DNA of 64,000 bases from positions 191,368-255,367 of the forward strand of contig NZ_JBHUIZ010000014.1 in the NCBI RefSeq assembly GCF_042683165.1. The letters run 5' to 3'. Made by a program: the position numbers and the translations under genes. The stretch is from Tigheibacillus halophilus (GTDB lineage: Bacteria; Bacillota; Bacilli; Bacillales; Amphibacillaceae). This document shows, in pieces, positions 52,423 through 61,222 of this stretch (the first letter of the stretch is position 1; each line of letters starts with the position of its first letter). Below the pieces are notes generated by a model that was not told where the DNA came from, ran no database searches, and saw nothing but the letters and a program-made list of their open reading frames with translations.

Positions 52423-53487
52423 TTATTTGCTGCGAATTTGGTCTACTGTATTCTGGTCAGTCGTTTTAACCAGTTTGATTAAAAGCTCTTTTGCTGCTGC
52501 ATAATCATCCACATGGATGATTGATGAAGATGTATGAATATATCGCGAGCAAATACCTATTACAGCTGAAGGAACGCCATTATTGGATAAATGTACCTGA
52601 CCTGCATCTGTTCCTCCTTGGGAGATGAAGTACTGGTATTTGATACCATTTGTTTCAGCAGTATCCAGTATAAATTCTCTCATTCCACGATGAGTGATCA
52701 TTGTACGGTCAAATATACGCAGTAAAGCTCCTTTGCCAAGCTGGCCGAATTCTTTATCATTGCCTGACATATCATTGGCAGGAGAAGCATCCAACGCATA
52801 GAAAATATCGGGTTTGATCATATTTGCAGCTACTCTTGCACCGCGGAGTCCAACTTCTTCTTGTACTGTGGCACCGGAATAAAGTTCATTTGGCAAGGAT
52901 TCCCCTTGCAATTCTTTTAATAGTTCAATGGACAAGCCACAGCCATAGCGATTATCCCAGGCTTTGGCAAGGATTTTTTTCTCGTTAGCCATCGGGGTGA
53001 ACGGGCAGATAGGCAAGATTGCCTGTCCTGGTTTGACACCGATTTGAGCAGCGTTATCTCTATCGTCAGCACCGATATCAATCAGCATATGTTTGATTTC
53101 CATCGGTTTTTTTCTTTGTTCATCTGTCAGGTTGTGTGGCGGTATCGAACCTATTACCCCAATCACTGGACCATTATCAGTCATGATTTGTACTCGTTGC
53201 GCCAACAGGACCTGATTCCACCATCCGCCAAGCGGCTGAAATCGAATCATGCCGTTGTCAGTGATTTGTGTAACCATAAACCCGACTTCATCCATATGAC
53301 CTGCGACCATGACACGGGGGCCCTCACCTTTACGTACACCAAAGACGCCACCCAAGTTGTCCTGAATCAGGTCATCGGAATACTTTTTCAATTCTTCTTT
53401 CATAAAATTTCTTACAGGATGTTCATTACCTGATGCTCCCTGCAGCTCTGTCAACGTTTCAAACATTGCTTTAGTCTCTTGATTCAT
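52423..53487 (-). CDS. ytoP: M42 family aminopeptidase (YtoP)
   Basis: Di-zinc cytoplasmic aminopeptidase, 354 residues. Metal ligands and catalytic residues are visible: VAGHMDEVGF (His, Asp; about 61-70), KAWDNRYGCG (bridging Asp; about 178-187), VQEEVGLRGA (catalytic Glu pair; about 209-218), YALDASPAND and the C-terminal SRYIHTSSS (His). The M42 PDZ-like insertion lies between the first and second. It is separated from ytoQ by the YcgQR insertion and the DUF84 gene. Confidence 0.94.
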   Translation of the reverse strand: MNQETKAMFETLTELQGASGNEHPVRNFMKEELKKYSDDLIQDNLGGVFGVRKGEGPRVMVAGHMDEVGFMVTQITDNGMIRFQPLGGWWNQVLLAQRVQIMTDNGPVIGVIGSIPPHNLTDEQRKKPMEIKHMLIDIGADDRDNAAQIGVKPGQAILPICPFTPMANEKKILAKAWDNRYGCGLSIELLKELQGESLPNELYSGATVQEEVGLRGARVAANMIKPDIFYALDASPANDMSGNDKEFGQLGKGALLRIFDRTMITHRGMREFILDTAETNGIKYQYFISQGGTDAGQVHLSNNGVPSAVIGICSRYIHTSSSIIHVDDYAAAKELLIKLVKTTDQNTVDQIRSK

Positions 53488-53683
53488 CTCATTATCCCAC
53501 CTTCATTTATGTACTACGGATAAGTATACCGAAGATTGTGTTCCCTTTTCCACAAACAGCACTTGCTAATAGCGGATATGTTGAATCAGTTTCTATTTTT
53601 ATCAAATTGCGGTATACTAAACGAAAAGAATATTTCATACACAAACTATGTACACATTTTCAATAAAAATCTGAGGTGAAAAA

Positions 53684-53998
53684 ATGAGCAAGAAAAATGT
53701 TATCATTGCGGCTGGGATCGGTGTTGCCGCTGGCTATCTGGCAAAAAAACAAGTAGATCAAATGCAGAAAATCACACCTGAAAAGGCACTTAAAAATGCG
53801 AAAGAATCCTTTAAAAAACAAGGACCGATCAGCGGCTCCTGGATTTACATGAAGCCGGAAGAACATGAAAAGAACGGCTTACTTTATCAAGCATACCGCG
53901 GTGGAGTTACCCGAAACATCGACGGTGCCAACAAACAGTATGAATTCCATGTCGATGTGGAAACCGGTGCTGTGATCGATTCTTTTGAAACTGCATAA
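53684..53998 (+). CDS. ytzB: PepSY-domain small protein, YtzB-like
   Basis: 104 residues. A short hydrophobic N-terminus (NVIIAAGIGVAAGYLA, about 5-20) is followed by ITPEKALKNAKESFKKQG. The PepSY-type strand pair ends with KQYEFHVDVETGAVIDSFE. It is likely membrane-anchored or lipoprotein-like without a lipobox cysteine. GAGGTG precedes ATG 53684; a TATACT -10 element is at 53613-53618. Function unknown; location between ytoP and trmB matches ytzB. Confidence 0.82.
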   Translation: MSKKNVIIAAGIGVAAGYLAKKQVDQMQKITPEKALKNAKESFKKQGPISGSWIYMKPEEHEKNGLLYQAYRGGVTRNIDGANKQYEFHVDVETGAVIDSFETA

Positions 53999-54005
53999 GC
54001 AAATG

Positions 54006-54035
54006 AAAAAGCTGCTCAAAAGTGAGCAGCTTTTT
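54006..54035. terminator. Bidirectional terminator between ytzB and trmB
   Basis: A 13-bp perfect stem AAAAAGCTGCTCA / TGAGCAGCTTTTT with an AAAG loop lies between convergent genes. Confidence 0.9.
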
Positions 54036-54679
54036 CATTTTCCTTGAAACACAGCCTTGCAGCGATAAATTGGCTGGCCTTTGGCAGCAAACTTTTGCTC
54101 ATATTCAGTAGGGACATTCGTCAGGTCATTTTCAGCATGCAAGTCGAGTGAAACATTCTTCAATGTCATACCATACTGTGAAAAACTCACTAAAGAGTAT
54201 GCGAATAAACCGCTATTGTCCGTTTTTAATACAAGCTCTCCGCCTCCGGACAAGATATTTTCATATTGCTCCAGAAAAGCATGATAAGTCAGGCGCCTTT
54301 TCTCATGGCGGTTTTTGGGCCATGGATCAGAAAAATTTAAATAAATGGCTGCTACTTCATCTTTATCAAAAAGCCTAGAAATACCAGCTGCGTCTCCTAA
54401 CACCAGCCGTACGTTAGCCTGTTCGGCCTCGATCACCTTCTGTCCGGCCGAAACAATGATGCTTTTTGCAAGCTCGATGCCGACAAAATTCACATGAGGA
54501 TATTGACGGGCCATACCTGTGATAAATTGCCCCTTGCCAGTTCCGATTTCTAGATGGACTGGATTGGAATTTCCGAAAACTGCCGTCCAATCAAGTTTAC
54601 TGTCTGCAGCATTGGTAATAAATATATCCTTGTGCTCTTGGATGAAATCGTCCGCCCAAGGTTTATGACGTTGTCTCAA
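54035..54679 (-). CDS. trmB: tRNA (guanine-N7)-methyltransferase TrmB
   Basis: Makes m7G46 in tRNA using SAM. 214 residues. SAM motif LEIGTGKGQFI (about 43-53), GIELAKS, LGDAAGI, and the family signature FSDPWPKNRHEKRRLTY (about 117-133) are all present, with the C-terminal TEYEQKF motif. Start ATG 54679 (MRQRHKPWADDF) matches the family N-terminus. It is divergent from ytzH. Confidence 0.97.
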   Translation of the reverse strand: MRQRHKPWADDFIQEHKDIFITNAADSKLDWTAVFGNSNPVHLEIGTGKGQFITGMARQYPHVNFVGIELAKSIIVSAGQKVIEAEQANVRLVLGDAAGISRLFDKDEVAAIYLNFSDPWPKNRHEKRRLTYHAFLEQYENILSGGGELVLKTDNSGLFAYSLVSFSQYGMTLKNVSLDLHAENDLTNVPTEYEQKFAAKGQPIYRCKAVFQGK

Positions 54680-54767
54680 AACAGTTCACCACTCCTATAT
54701 TCTGATTCATTTCCTGTATATACATAACTAACTTTCAAAAGCACAAACTAACCAAGAGGTGAAAAAA

Positions 54768-55064
54768 ATGACTATCAAGATAAATCAGCAGCTTGAATTG
54801 CTCCATGACATTCTGGAAGAACATCATTCCCAGGCACAAGCAACTGCACATGAATATCAGCAAATTCGCAGATTGATCGATTCCATACAGACAAATCAGC
54901 AGCTTTTGCACTCCCAGCTGTCAGCGTCACTGCCACAGATATATGAATATTGCACGCAGGGAGAGGCTGCACAAAGCCAGCAAAGTCATATTGACGCTAA
55001 TAAAGAAAATATAGACAGTTGGCTTAAACACATCGAGCAATCTAACTCATCAACCATTTTTTAA
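54768..55064 (+). CDS. ytzH: YtzH-like small protein
   Basis: 98 residues, soluble, glutamine- and histidine-rich, and predicted helical (LELLHDILEEHHSQAQATAH, then IRRLIDSIQTNQQLL). AGAGGTG lies seven bases before ATG 54768; a GTG at 54759 is the longer alternative. Its 3' end overlaps the convergent ytmP gene by 23 bp. The trmB-ytzH-ytmP order follows B. subtilis. Function unknown. Confidence 0.78.
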   Translation: MTIKINQQLELLHDILEEHHSQAQATAHEYQQIRRLIDSIQTNQQLLHSQLSASLPQIYEYCTQGEAAQSQQSHIDANKENIDSWLKHIEQSNSSTIF

Positions 55065-55860
55065 TTTCCTTATTGAGCGACTGAATATGGTTCAATCGTT
55101 TTTCTAATTCTCCCCATTGCCTGCGCTCAAAATGCCAGGCAATATAGGACATTGCATCCAAAACCAGATACCAATACATTCTCTGCAACAGATATTCGTC
55201 TTTTTCAATTCCATACTGAGCAAGCCATACACCCCATTTTTCTTTAGGTATATACCAATGCAGAATGTTGGCGTAATCCATTGTCGGATCGCCAATCAAT
55301 GCATTGTCCCAGTCAATTAGATAGAGCTTGCCATTCGCTGCACGTAAAAAATTATGGTGATCGATGTCTCCATGGCATACGACCTGCTTTCTGGATGCGG
55401 TCACAGGCAATAATTGTTGCAAGTATTGTAGTGATGTATTCAACGTTTCATATCTTTTTGGCAATTGCAGTAAAGAAAGGTTCTCGCTTACAGCCAACAG
55501 CTGCTGATCAGCTGATATCGGCTTTTTTCCTAACCGCATCAACATATGCAGAAGTTCAGAAGAATGGTGGATTTTTTGCAAAATCGCCGTCACATCATGC
55601 TGCTGCATTTCAAAAGGAGACAATTTCCTGCCCTCTTGCCATTCCTGAGCGGTGATAACATCACCGTTATCCAGCCGCTTCGTCCAAACCAATTTTGGCA
55701 CGATGCCCTCCGCTGACAGAACAGCTAGGAATGGAGAAGAATTACGCTTTAAAAACAAACGTTCAGTTCCTTTTGCAGCTACATAAGCTTCACCAGTCAT
55801 CCCGCCAGCAGCTGATATTTCCCAATTTTCATTCAGAACTTTTTTAAACCAGTCCACCAT
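55042..55860 (-). CDS. ytmP: Phosphotransferase family protein YtmP (APH/choline kinase fold)
   Basis: 272 residues. Kinase-fold motifs: the N-lobe GMTGEAYVAAKGTERLFLKRN with the nucleotide lysine, the catalytic loop VCHGDIDHHNFL (about 171-182) and the metal motif LYLIDWDNALIGDPTMD (about 191-207). This resembles aminoglycoside and choline kinases, but the substrate is unknown and it should not be read as a resistance gene. Start ATG 55860 has GGGGAA upstream. About 220 bases upstream hold no gene. Confidence 0.88.
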   Translation of the reverse strand: MVDWFKKVLNENWEISAAGGMTGEAYVAAKGTERLFLKRNSSPFLAVLSAEGIVPKLVWTKRLDNGDVITAQEWQEGRKLSPFEMQQHDVTAILQKIHHSSELLHMLMRLGKKPISADQQLLAVSENLSLLQLPKRYETLNTSLQYLQQLLPVTASRKQVVCHGDIDHHNFLRAANGKLYLIDWDNALIGDPTMDYANILHWYIPKEKWGVWLAQYGIEKDEYLLQRMYWYLVLDAMSYIAWHFERRQWGELEKRLNHIQSLNKEIKKWLMS

Positions 55861-56080
55861 TCATTCCCCAAATCTAATCAATCTAAAATGTTATATTAGA
55901 AAAATAACATGGCATCTACATACTAAGCCATGGTGAATTATCGCTTCAAATATGCATAAAAAGGATTGCGTTACATTCATTAATTTTTCGTGTATAAACA
56001 AGAAAATAGACAGATAAAAATATCAGACATGTTATAGATTATCGAAAAAACGTCTGTATTGCAAGGCAACTGATGAATAT

Positions 56081-57079
56081 TTACGTTTCTTTACCCGTTA
56101 CAGAGGCCTTTCCCTCAATTTTCTCCATTATCACTTCCACAGCTTGCGCTTTCCTCGAGTTTCCTATCATTGAAATCGGTGTGGCATTTTTGCTTAAGCT
56201 GCATCTGCTAAAATAAACGGCGTCACCGTCAATTTGACACATATTTTGTTTGGAGACAGAGATTTCTATTTGGCTTGCTTCTATGATATTCACTTCTTTA
56301 AAATTCCGATGTCCGCCCCAAAATACTGTAAGAAACAATGCAAGTACTTTCCATTTTGAAATGGAATGGATTAACAAGAGGGACATCCTGTCCGGTTGAA
56401 TTGCGGCGTTTGGTATAATTCGCATTCCACCACCATAATAGGGGTGATTCGTCACTGTCACCATGAAACAGCGGTCGATAATATACCTTTTATCGTCTGC
56501 TACTACTTTGACCTGAAACGGCTTGAAATGAATTAATACATTCAGCAGTGCAAAAACATAACTCAGCTTGCCCACCCGGAAAAAATTAAATAGTTTTTTC
56601 GCTGCGGATTTATTAGCTTGCCTGACAACCTGGGCATCAAATCCAAATCCGATACTATTGACGAATAATCTTTCGTCCTGCAAGTCAAGTGAATATGTAC
56701 CACTCCAATACGGACAAGCTCCTCCCTCGGTATCTGATACAATTTTTTCAAATATTTCTAAAGGGCTGCCTGTGATACGAGTGCCTCTGGCAAAGTCATT
56801 GCCAGAGGCGCCAGGTATGAATGCCAAAGGTATCGATTTTGAACCAATACCATTGATCACCTCATTGATCGTCCCATCTCCTCCGATTACAATAATGACC
56901 TGCAGATTCGTGTTCTTTATTGTACAAAGTTCACTTGCAATCCTTTCTGCGTCACCAGCCGCATCGGTATAGAAATATCTGCAATCTAGCTGGCTGTACA
57001 ATTTACTATTGCTGATCCGCAAAAAAACACGTTTACCTTTCCCATGTCCTGCGGCTGGGTTCACAATGAATGCGTACAT
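56081..57079 (-). CDS. ytlR: Diacylglycerol/lipid kinase family protein YtlR
   Basis: 332 residues. Catalytic-domain motifs: FIVNPAAGHGKG at 4-15, VIIVIGGDGTINEVINGI (GGDGT near 66-70) and PGASGNDFARGT near 89-100. The C-terminal beta-sandwich includes FVNSIGFGFDA and CQIDGDA. It phosphorylates a lipid or sphingosine-like substrate by family; the exact one is unknown. The ATG follows the ytlQ stop by one base, so the pair is coupled. Confidence 0.9.
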   Translation of the reverse strand: MYAFIVNPAAGHGKGKRVFLRISNSKLYSQLDCRYFYTDAAGDAERIASELCTIKNTNLQVIIVIGGDGTINEVINGIGSKSIPLAFIPGASGNDFARGTRITGSPLEIFEKIVSDTEGGACPYWSGTYSLDLQDERLFVNSIGFGFDAQVVRQANKSAAKKLFNFFRVGKLSYVFALLNVLIHFKPFQVKVVADDKRYIIDRCFMVTVTNHPYYGGGMRIIPNAAIQPDRMSLLLIHSISKWKVLALFLTVFWGGHRNFKEVNIIEASQIEISVSKQNMCQIDGDAVYFSRCSLSKNATPISMIGNSRKAQAVEVIMEKIEGKASVTGKET

Positions 57080-57080
57080 A

Positions 57081-58010
57081 TCATACCTCGTCCGAAAGGG
57101 GAAACTGATCCAAATCGTCTTCTTCCCATTCAGGCCGTTTCACCGCATTGGTTTCACAATAATTTAATACCGCCTCTGCAGCCCGCAGCTGCCGGTTTTT
57201 CAATGGGGATACTAACGCACGTTTGTCTCCAAACCAGTCTGGATACTGTCTGGACCCGATAATCCGGGATTGGTACGGTTCTTTTTGAAAATAAATCGGT
57301 GTATCAGGGGCCAAAACCGTTTTTTGTACAGGGAAATCAATTTCTTTCTGATGGATGATACTTTTAATGATTTTCTCTGTTCTTCTCAATGCAATAAATG
57401 GATTTAGAACACTGATCGTGTCACCCTTGTCATGTAACGTCCACGTGCGTCCTTCTTCAGCTATAATATTTTCTGCCGCCCCATCGGCGAACAGGTAAAT
57501 AATCTCCATTCCCAGCGGACTGATTAAAATGATTTCTCCATCGACTGGCGTATTTTTGATAGAAAAAATCGGATAATACAACAACAGGTAAGTATCTGGA
57601 AAACGCTGCAAAAAATATTTCAGTTGTGTATCTCTATAGTATTTCTGTGCAATGAAGGAAATATCGGAAACTGTCGAGGTTGCCCAATTCAATTGCGATG
57701 GATACAACTTATCTAGAAAATAATGTTTTAGATCCTCGCGCTTAGCTGGCAATAACCTCGGTGGCCTGTTTTGACCGTCCTCCACAGATAGATTACTGCT
57801 CCGTTTTAGCAGGGATTTCAGCTTTGTAAAAAGCATGTCTTTATCAGGAACACTTTCCTCTTTAGCAACTGATAAATCGCTTTGCTCTTCCCATGCCTGG
57901 TTGAGCTTTTTCCAGTTTTCCTGTTTCAAGCGGATGAATTGACTGGGATAACGGTACATATTCCATTCATAGCGAGAAATATAATCACGCAACTTAATCA
58001 ACTGGGCCAT
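57081..58010 (-). CDS. ytlQ: YtlQ family protein, nuclease-related-like
   Basis: 309 residues, soluble. The start MAQLIKLRDYISRYEWNMYRYPSQFIRLKQ matches YtlQ by position (1-30 basic and aromatic). The centre shows LLLYYPIFSIKNTPVDGEIILISP, suggestive of a NERD-like nuclease-related fold, but catalytic residues are not certain. ATG 58010 follows GGGAGGGG, inside the 3' end of thpR (17-bp overlap). Function unknown; coupling with thpR and ytlR hints at RNA or lipid metabolism only loosely. Confidence 0.8.
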   Translation of the reverse strand: MAQLIKLRDYISRYEWNMYRYPSQFIRLKQENWKKLNQAWEEQSDLSVAKEESVPDKDMLFTKLKSLLKRSSNLSVEDGQNRPPRLLPAKREDLKHYFLDKLYPSQLNWATSTVSDISFIAQKYYRDTQLKYFLQRFPDTYLLLYYPIFSIKNTPVDGEIILISPLGMEIIYLFADGAAENIIAEEGRTWTLHDKGDTISVLNPFIALRRTEKIIKSIIHQKEIDFPVQKTVLAPDTPIYFQKEPYQSRIIGSRQYPDWFGDKRALVSPLKNRQLRAAEAVLNYCETNAVKRPEWEEDDLDQFPLSDEV

Positions 58011-58584
58011 AATCTCCCCTCCCAAGCAGTGAATAAACTTCGTGTACGTGATATTTCGGCACGTGATTCGGCTCGATGCGATACAGCACAATCTGGTTCG
58101 CGTAAAATTGCATCTTTTTCTGTTTATAAGCCTCTATATAATGTTGCACTGCCTTTCCAGCTTCCTGGTGGTTCCATTTTTTTCCTATTGTGATATGTGG
58201 TTGGTAAGCTCGGTCTTCCTTTGAAAAACCCGCCGAATGTGCCAGATTTGCTACGATTCCTTGTAATTTCAACAAGCTGTCTGTTTTCTGAACGCCTGCC
58301 CATAATACTCTCGGTTGTGAAGGCTTTCCAAAGGTGTGTAAACCAGCAATTTCAATTTCAAATAGCGGCAGCTCTTTTATAACTTTCAACTTTTTTCCCA
58401 ATTCGCTGATTTTTTTACCTGATGCGCCACCCAGGAATTTTAACGTAATATGAAAATCAGACTGCTGCGTCCATTGTTTATAAGGAAGCACTTCTTTCAA
58501 CTCATGCTGCCACCCGGACAAATTCTGTTTGATACTGTCAGGCAAAGGGATTGCTACAAAATAATGTGGATTGTCTGCAATCAT
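57994..58584 (-). CDS. thpR: RNA 2',3'-cyclic phosphodiesterase ThpR (2H family, YtlP)
   Basis: 196 residues of the 2H phosphoesterase superfamily, which hydrolyse 2',3'-cyclic phosphates of RNA ends. Both catalytic HxTx motifs are present: FHITLKFLG (about 45-53) and PHITIGKKW (about 129-137). Start MIADNPHYFVAIPLP is typical. GGAAAGG precedes ATG 58584. Its last codons overlap the ytlQ ribosome site and start. Confidence 0.92.
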   Translation of the reverse strand: MIADNPHYFVAIPLPDSIKQNLSGWQHELKEVLPYKQWTQQSDFHITLKFLGGASGKKISELGKKLKVIKELPLFEIEIAGLHTFGKPSQPRVLWAGVQKTDSLLKLQGIVANLAHSAGFSKEDRAYQPHITIGKKWNHQEAGKAVQHYIEAYKQKKMQFYANQIVLYRIEPNHVPKYHVHEVYSLLGRGDYGPVD

Positions 58585-58624
58585 TTCCTTTCCTCCTTGC
58601 CATTATTTTCCCCGCTTATAATCT

Positions 58625-59350
58625 CTATTCAACAGGGAACAGTGTTTCGCAAAACGCCCGCTCTGCTTCTGTTAATTCTCGCCATTGTCCCGGCCGCAAA
58701 TTCATATCTAAGTGGATGTCTCCCATTCGGATTCGTTGCAAATAAACTACTTTTTTTCCGACAGCTTCAAACATTCGCTTTACTTGATGAAATTTTCCTT
58801 CTGTAATGGTAATTTCTATTTCTGAATTTTCTCCTCGTTTTAATATCGACAGTTTTGCTGGCTTTGTTAGGTATCCGTCATCCAAAATTACGCCTTCAGC
58901 AAAATTTTGCTGGTCTTCTTCGGTAACGATACCTCTAATCTTTGCAAAATACGTTTTTTCGACATGTCTATTTGGAGACAGCAGACAGTGAGCCAATTGG
59001 CCGTCATTCGTAAGCAAAAGCAGACCTTCTGTATCTTTATCGAGTCGTCCCACTGGAAATGGCTTGAAGTGTTTTTGTTCTTCATCAAGCAAATCGATGA
59101 CTGTTTTATGCACTCCATCTTCTGTCGCAGAAATGACGTTTTGCGGCTTGTTCATCAAAATGTAAATATACTCGCGAAAATGTACTGACTCCCCATTAAC
59201 ACCAATATTATCTGTATGCGGATCCACATGTATACTGCCATCCTTCACCGTTTCTCCATTTAACGTGACTCGCTTTTTCTGCAGTATTTTTTTTACGTCC
59301 TTCCGGCTTCCATATCGTCCAACATTAGCCAACAGCTTATCCAGCCTCAT
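58625..59350 (-). CDS. 16S rRNA pseudouridine synthase, RsuA/RluB family
   Basis: 241 residues. An N-terminal S4 RNA-binding domain (MRLDKLLANVGRYGSRKDVKK, about 1-60) precedes the catalytic core. The active aspartate is in FPVGRLDKDTEGLLLLTND (about residue 103). Later VEKTYFAKIRG and EGKFHQVKRMFEAVG motifs confirm the RsuA branch, which modifies 16S U516. AGGAGAGG precedes ATG 59350. It follows ytgP by 18 nt in the same direction. Confidence 0.93.
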   Translation of the reverse strand: MRLDKLLANVGRYGSRKDVKKILQKKRVTLNGETVKDGSIHVDPHTDNIGVNGESVHFREYIYILMNKPQNVISATEDGVHKTVIDLLDEEQKHFKPFPVGRLDKDTEGLLLLTNDGQLAHCLLSPNRHVEKTYFAKIRGIVTEEDQQNFAEGVILDDGYLTKPAKLSILKRGENSEIEITITEGKFHQVKRMFEAVGKKVVYLQRIRMGDIHLDMNLRPGQWRELTEAERAFCETLFPVE

Positions 59351-59368
59351 ATGAAAATCCTCTCCTTA

Positions 59369-60994
59369 TCAATGACGTCGGAAAAAGCGATCCAATATCC
59401 GCACACGTGATCCCAGTACCCGTTCAAGCAGCGTTGAAGCATATGCCAGCCATAAATAGACAGCGCCTCCCGCGGCAACTCCGATACCCAGCATAACGAC
59501 TGCAGCGGTCCTTGAAGTTTCAAATGGCAGGAATATCCCTATCAACCATTTAAGGACCCAAATGACCATGAACATGATAATGGAAAAGATAAAGACGAGC
59601 AAAGTTCGTTTCACGGTTTGTTTAAACGAAAACTGAATCGCTCTCTGCATACGCCACAGGTTCAATATTGTTGCTATGCCCGCCGCCAGTGCTGTACCAA
59701 AAATTGCACCTTTCGCACCAAAGAGATGAATCAATTCGATATTGAAGAGAACTTTTACAAGTAAACCTGCAGTCAAACTAATGACCGCGAAACGCTGTTC
59801 ATTTATTCCTTGCAACAAAGATGCAGAAACTGTAAACAATGCAAACAGCAAAGCTACTGGTGCATACCAAGCCAATAACGTACCAGTCAAATCAAGCACC
59901 TTCATCCCACCAAACAGTGCCCCATAAGTTTCATGAGATAATATAATCAAACCGAATACGGCTGGTATTACTAATACGGCAATAACCTGCAACGCTTGGT
60001 TGATCTGCTGAAATAACAAAGGCTTGTTTTTTTTGGTAAATGTTTCCGTCAATGCAGGCAGAATTGCAAGGGACAGACCTGTCGCAAGCGATACAGGTAT
60101 CAAGATGATCTTATGGCCGTACATATTGATAGCCGCCAAAGAAACAACCCATTCATCTTTTAATCCGGCAGCGATCATTGCCCGGGTGAACGTGAATTCA
60201 TCCACCAGCTGATACAGAGAAGTTGCCAGGCCGACAAGTACAAACGGCCCCGCGTATCTTAGCAGTTCATTGAAAAGACTTCTGAGTGGAATATCATTCT
60301 TCACCTTTTGTCTTTGAATATTTTTTTCAATATAAGGTTTGCGTTTACGCCAATACCACCACAAAACGATGCAGGAACCAATCGCGCCTACAAAAGCAGC
60401 GAAGGTTGCAAATCCAACGGCGGTGACGATAGAACCATGGAATACATGCAGGACAAGGAACGCAGCTACAAGTAAGAACACAATTCTGATGATCTGTTCA
60501 ACAACCTGCGAAACCGCTGTCGGTCCCATGGACTGGTACCCCTGAAAGAAACCTCTTACAATACTCATTGCCGGTATGATCAGTAAAGCAAAACTGATCA
60601 TTCGTATAACCACTGTAGCGTCATGCAACGTTACCTCTCCACTATCTTCCAGACCGATCATCCCTGCTATTGGCCCGGCTGCAAAGAACAGGAGCAGAAA
60701 AGCAATGAAGCCGGTAATCGCCATCAACATGGTACCAGCTTTGAACATGCGCATTCCTGTTCGATAATCTCCAAGCGAATTATACTTTGAAACGAATTTG
60801 GAAACAGCCAGTGGCACCCCGACAGTAGAGATACTGATTAAAATGTTATATGGAATGTAGGCAAAATTATATAACACACCACCTTCATTCCCCACTAAGC
60901 TGTTAAATGGGATGACATAAATCATCCCCAAGAATTTAGACAAAAACGTCGCTCCAGTCAGGAGCATCGTTCCTCTGACAATTTTATTCGACAT
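59369..60994 (-). CDS. ytgP: MurJ-like lipid II flippase YtgP (MVF/SpoVB family)
   Basis: 541 residues with about 14 membrane helices, beginning NKIVRGTMLLTGATFLSKFLGM as in the polysaccharide-exporter MVF family. YtgP is one of the two known B. subtilis lipid II flippases. GGGTGAAATA precedes ATG 60994 (MSNKIVRG); a longer frame to 61024 is unlikely. It is divergent from ytfP. With murC and the class A PBP, it makes three wall-synthesis genes in this window. Confidence 0.92.
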   Translation of the reverse strand: MSNKIVRGTMLLTGATFLSKFLGMIYVIPFNSLVGNEGGVLYNFAYIPYNILISISTVGVPLAVSKFVSKYNSLGDYRTGMRMFKAGTMLMAITGFIAFLLLFFAAGPIAGMIGLEDSGEVTLHDATVVIRMISFALLIIPAMSIVRGFFQGYQSMGPTAVSQVVEQIIRIVFLLVAAFLVLHVFHGSIVTAVGFATFAAFVGAIGSCIVLWWYWRKRKPYIEKNIQRQKVKNDIPLRSLFNELLRYAGPFVLVGLATSLYQLVDEFTFTRAMIAAGLKDEWVVSLAAINMYGHKIILIPVSLATGLSLAILPALTETFTKKNKPLLFQQINQALQVIAVLVIPAVFGLIILSHETYGALFGGMKVLDLTGTLLAWYAPVALLFALFTVSASLLQGINEQRFAVISLTAGLLVKVLFNIELIHLFGAKGAIFGTALAAGIATILNLWRMQRAIQFSFKQTVKRTLLVFIFSIIMFMVIWVLKWLIGIFLPFETSRTAAVVMLGIGVAAGGAVYLWLAYASTLLERVLGSRVRILDRFFRRH

Positions 60995-61222
60995 TATTTC
61001 ACCCGCACTTACTTTCATCAACATGAATTTGCTTTTTCTTTACCATACTCGCTATTTTATCATAAATCATTCGAAACAGCTTCTAACTTTTCATGACATT
61101 TATCTTAAAAAATTTCACGTCAAAAAAGCTAGCCTTGAAAAATATTTGCCATGAAACCATTGAAAATAATTGTGGATGTGGTGGCTCTAATGGTAATATA
61201 CTATGCGAAAGGAATGAACGAT

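Noticed and set aside
55042..55860. Aminoglycoside resistance kinase
   Set aside because: The fold is shared, but the gene is the chromosomal ytmP in its usual context, with no resistance-type neighbours.
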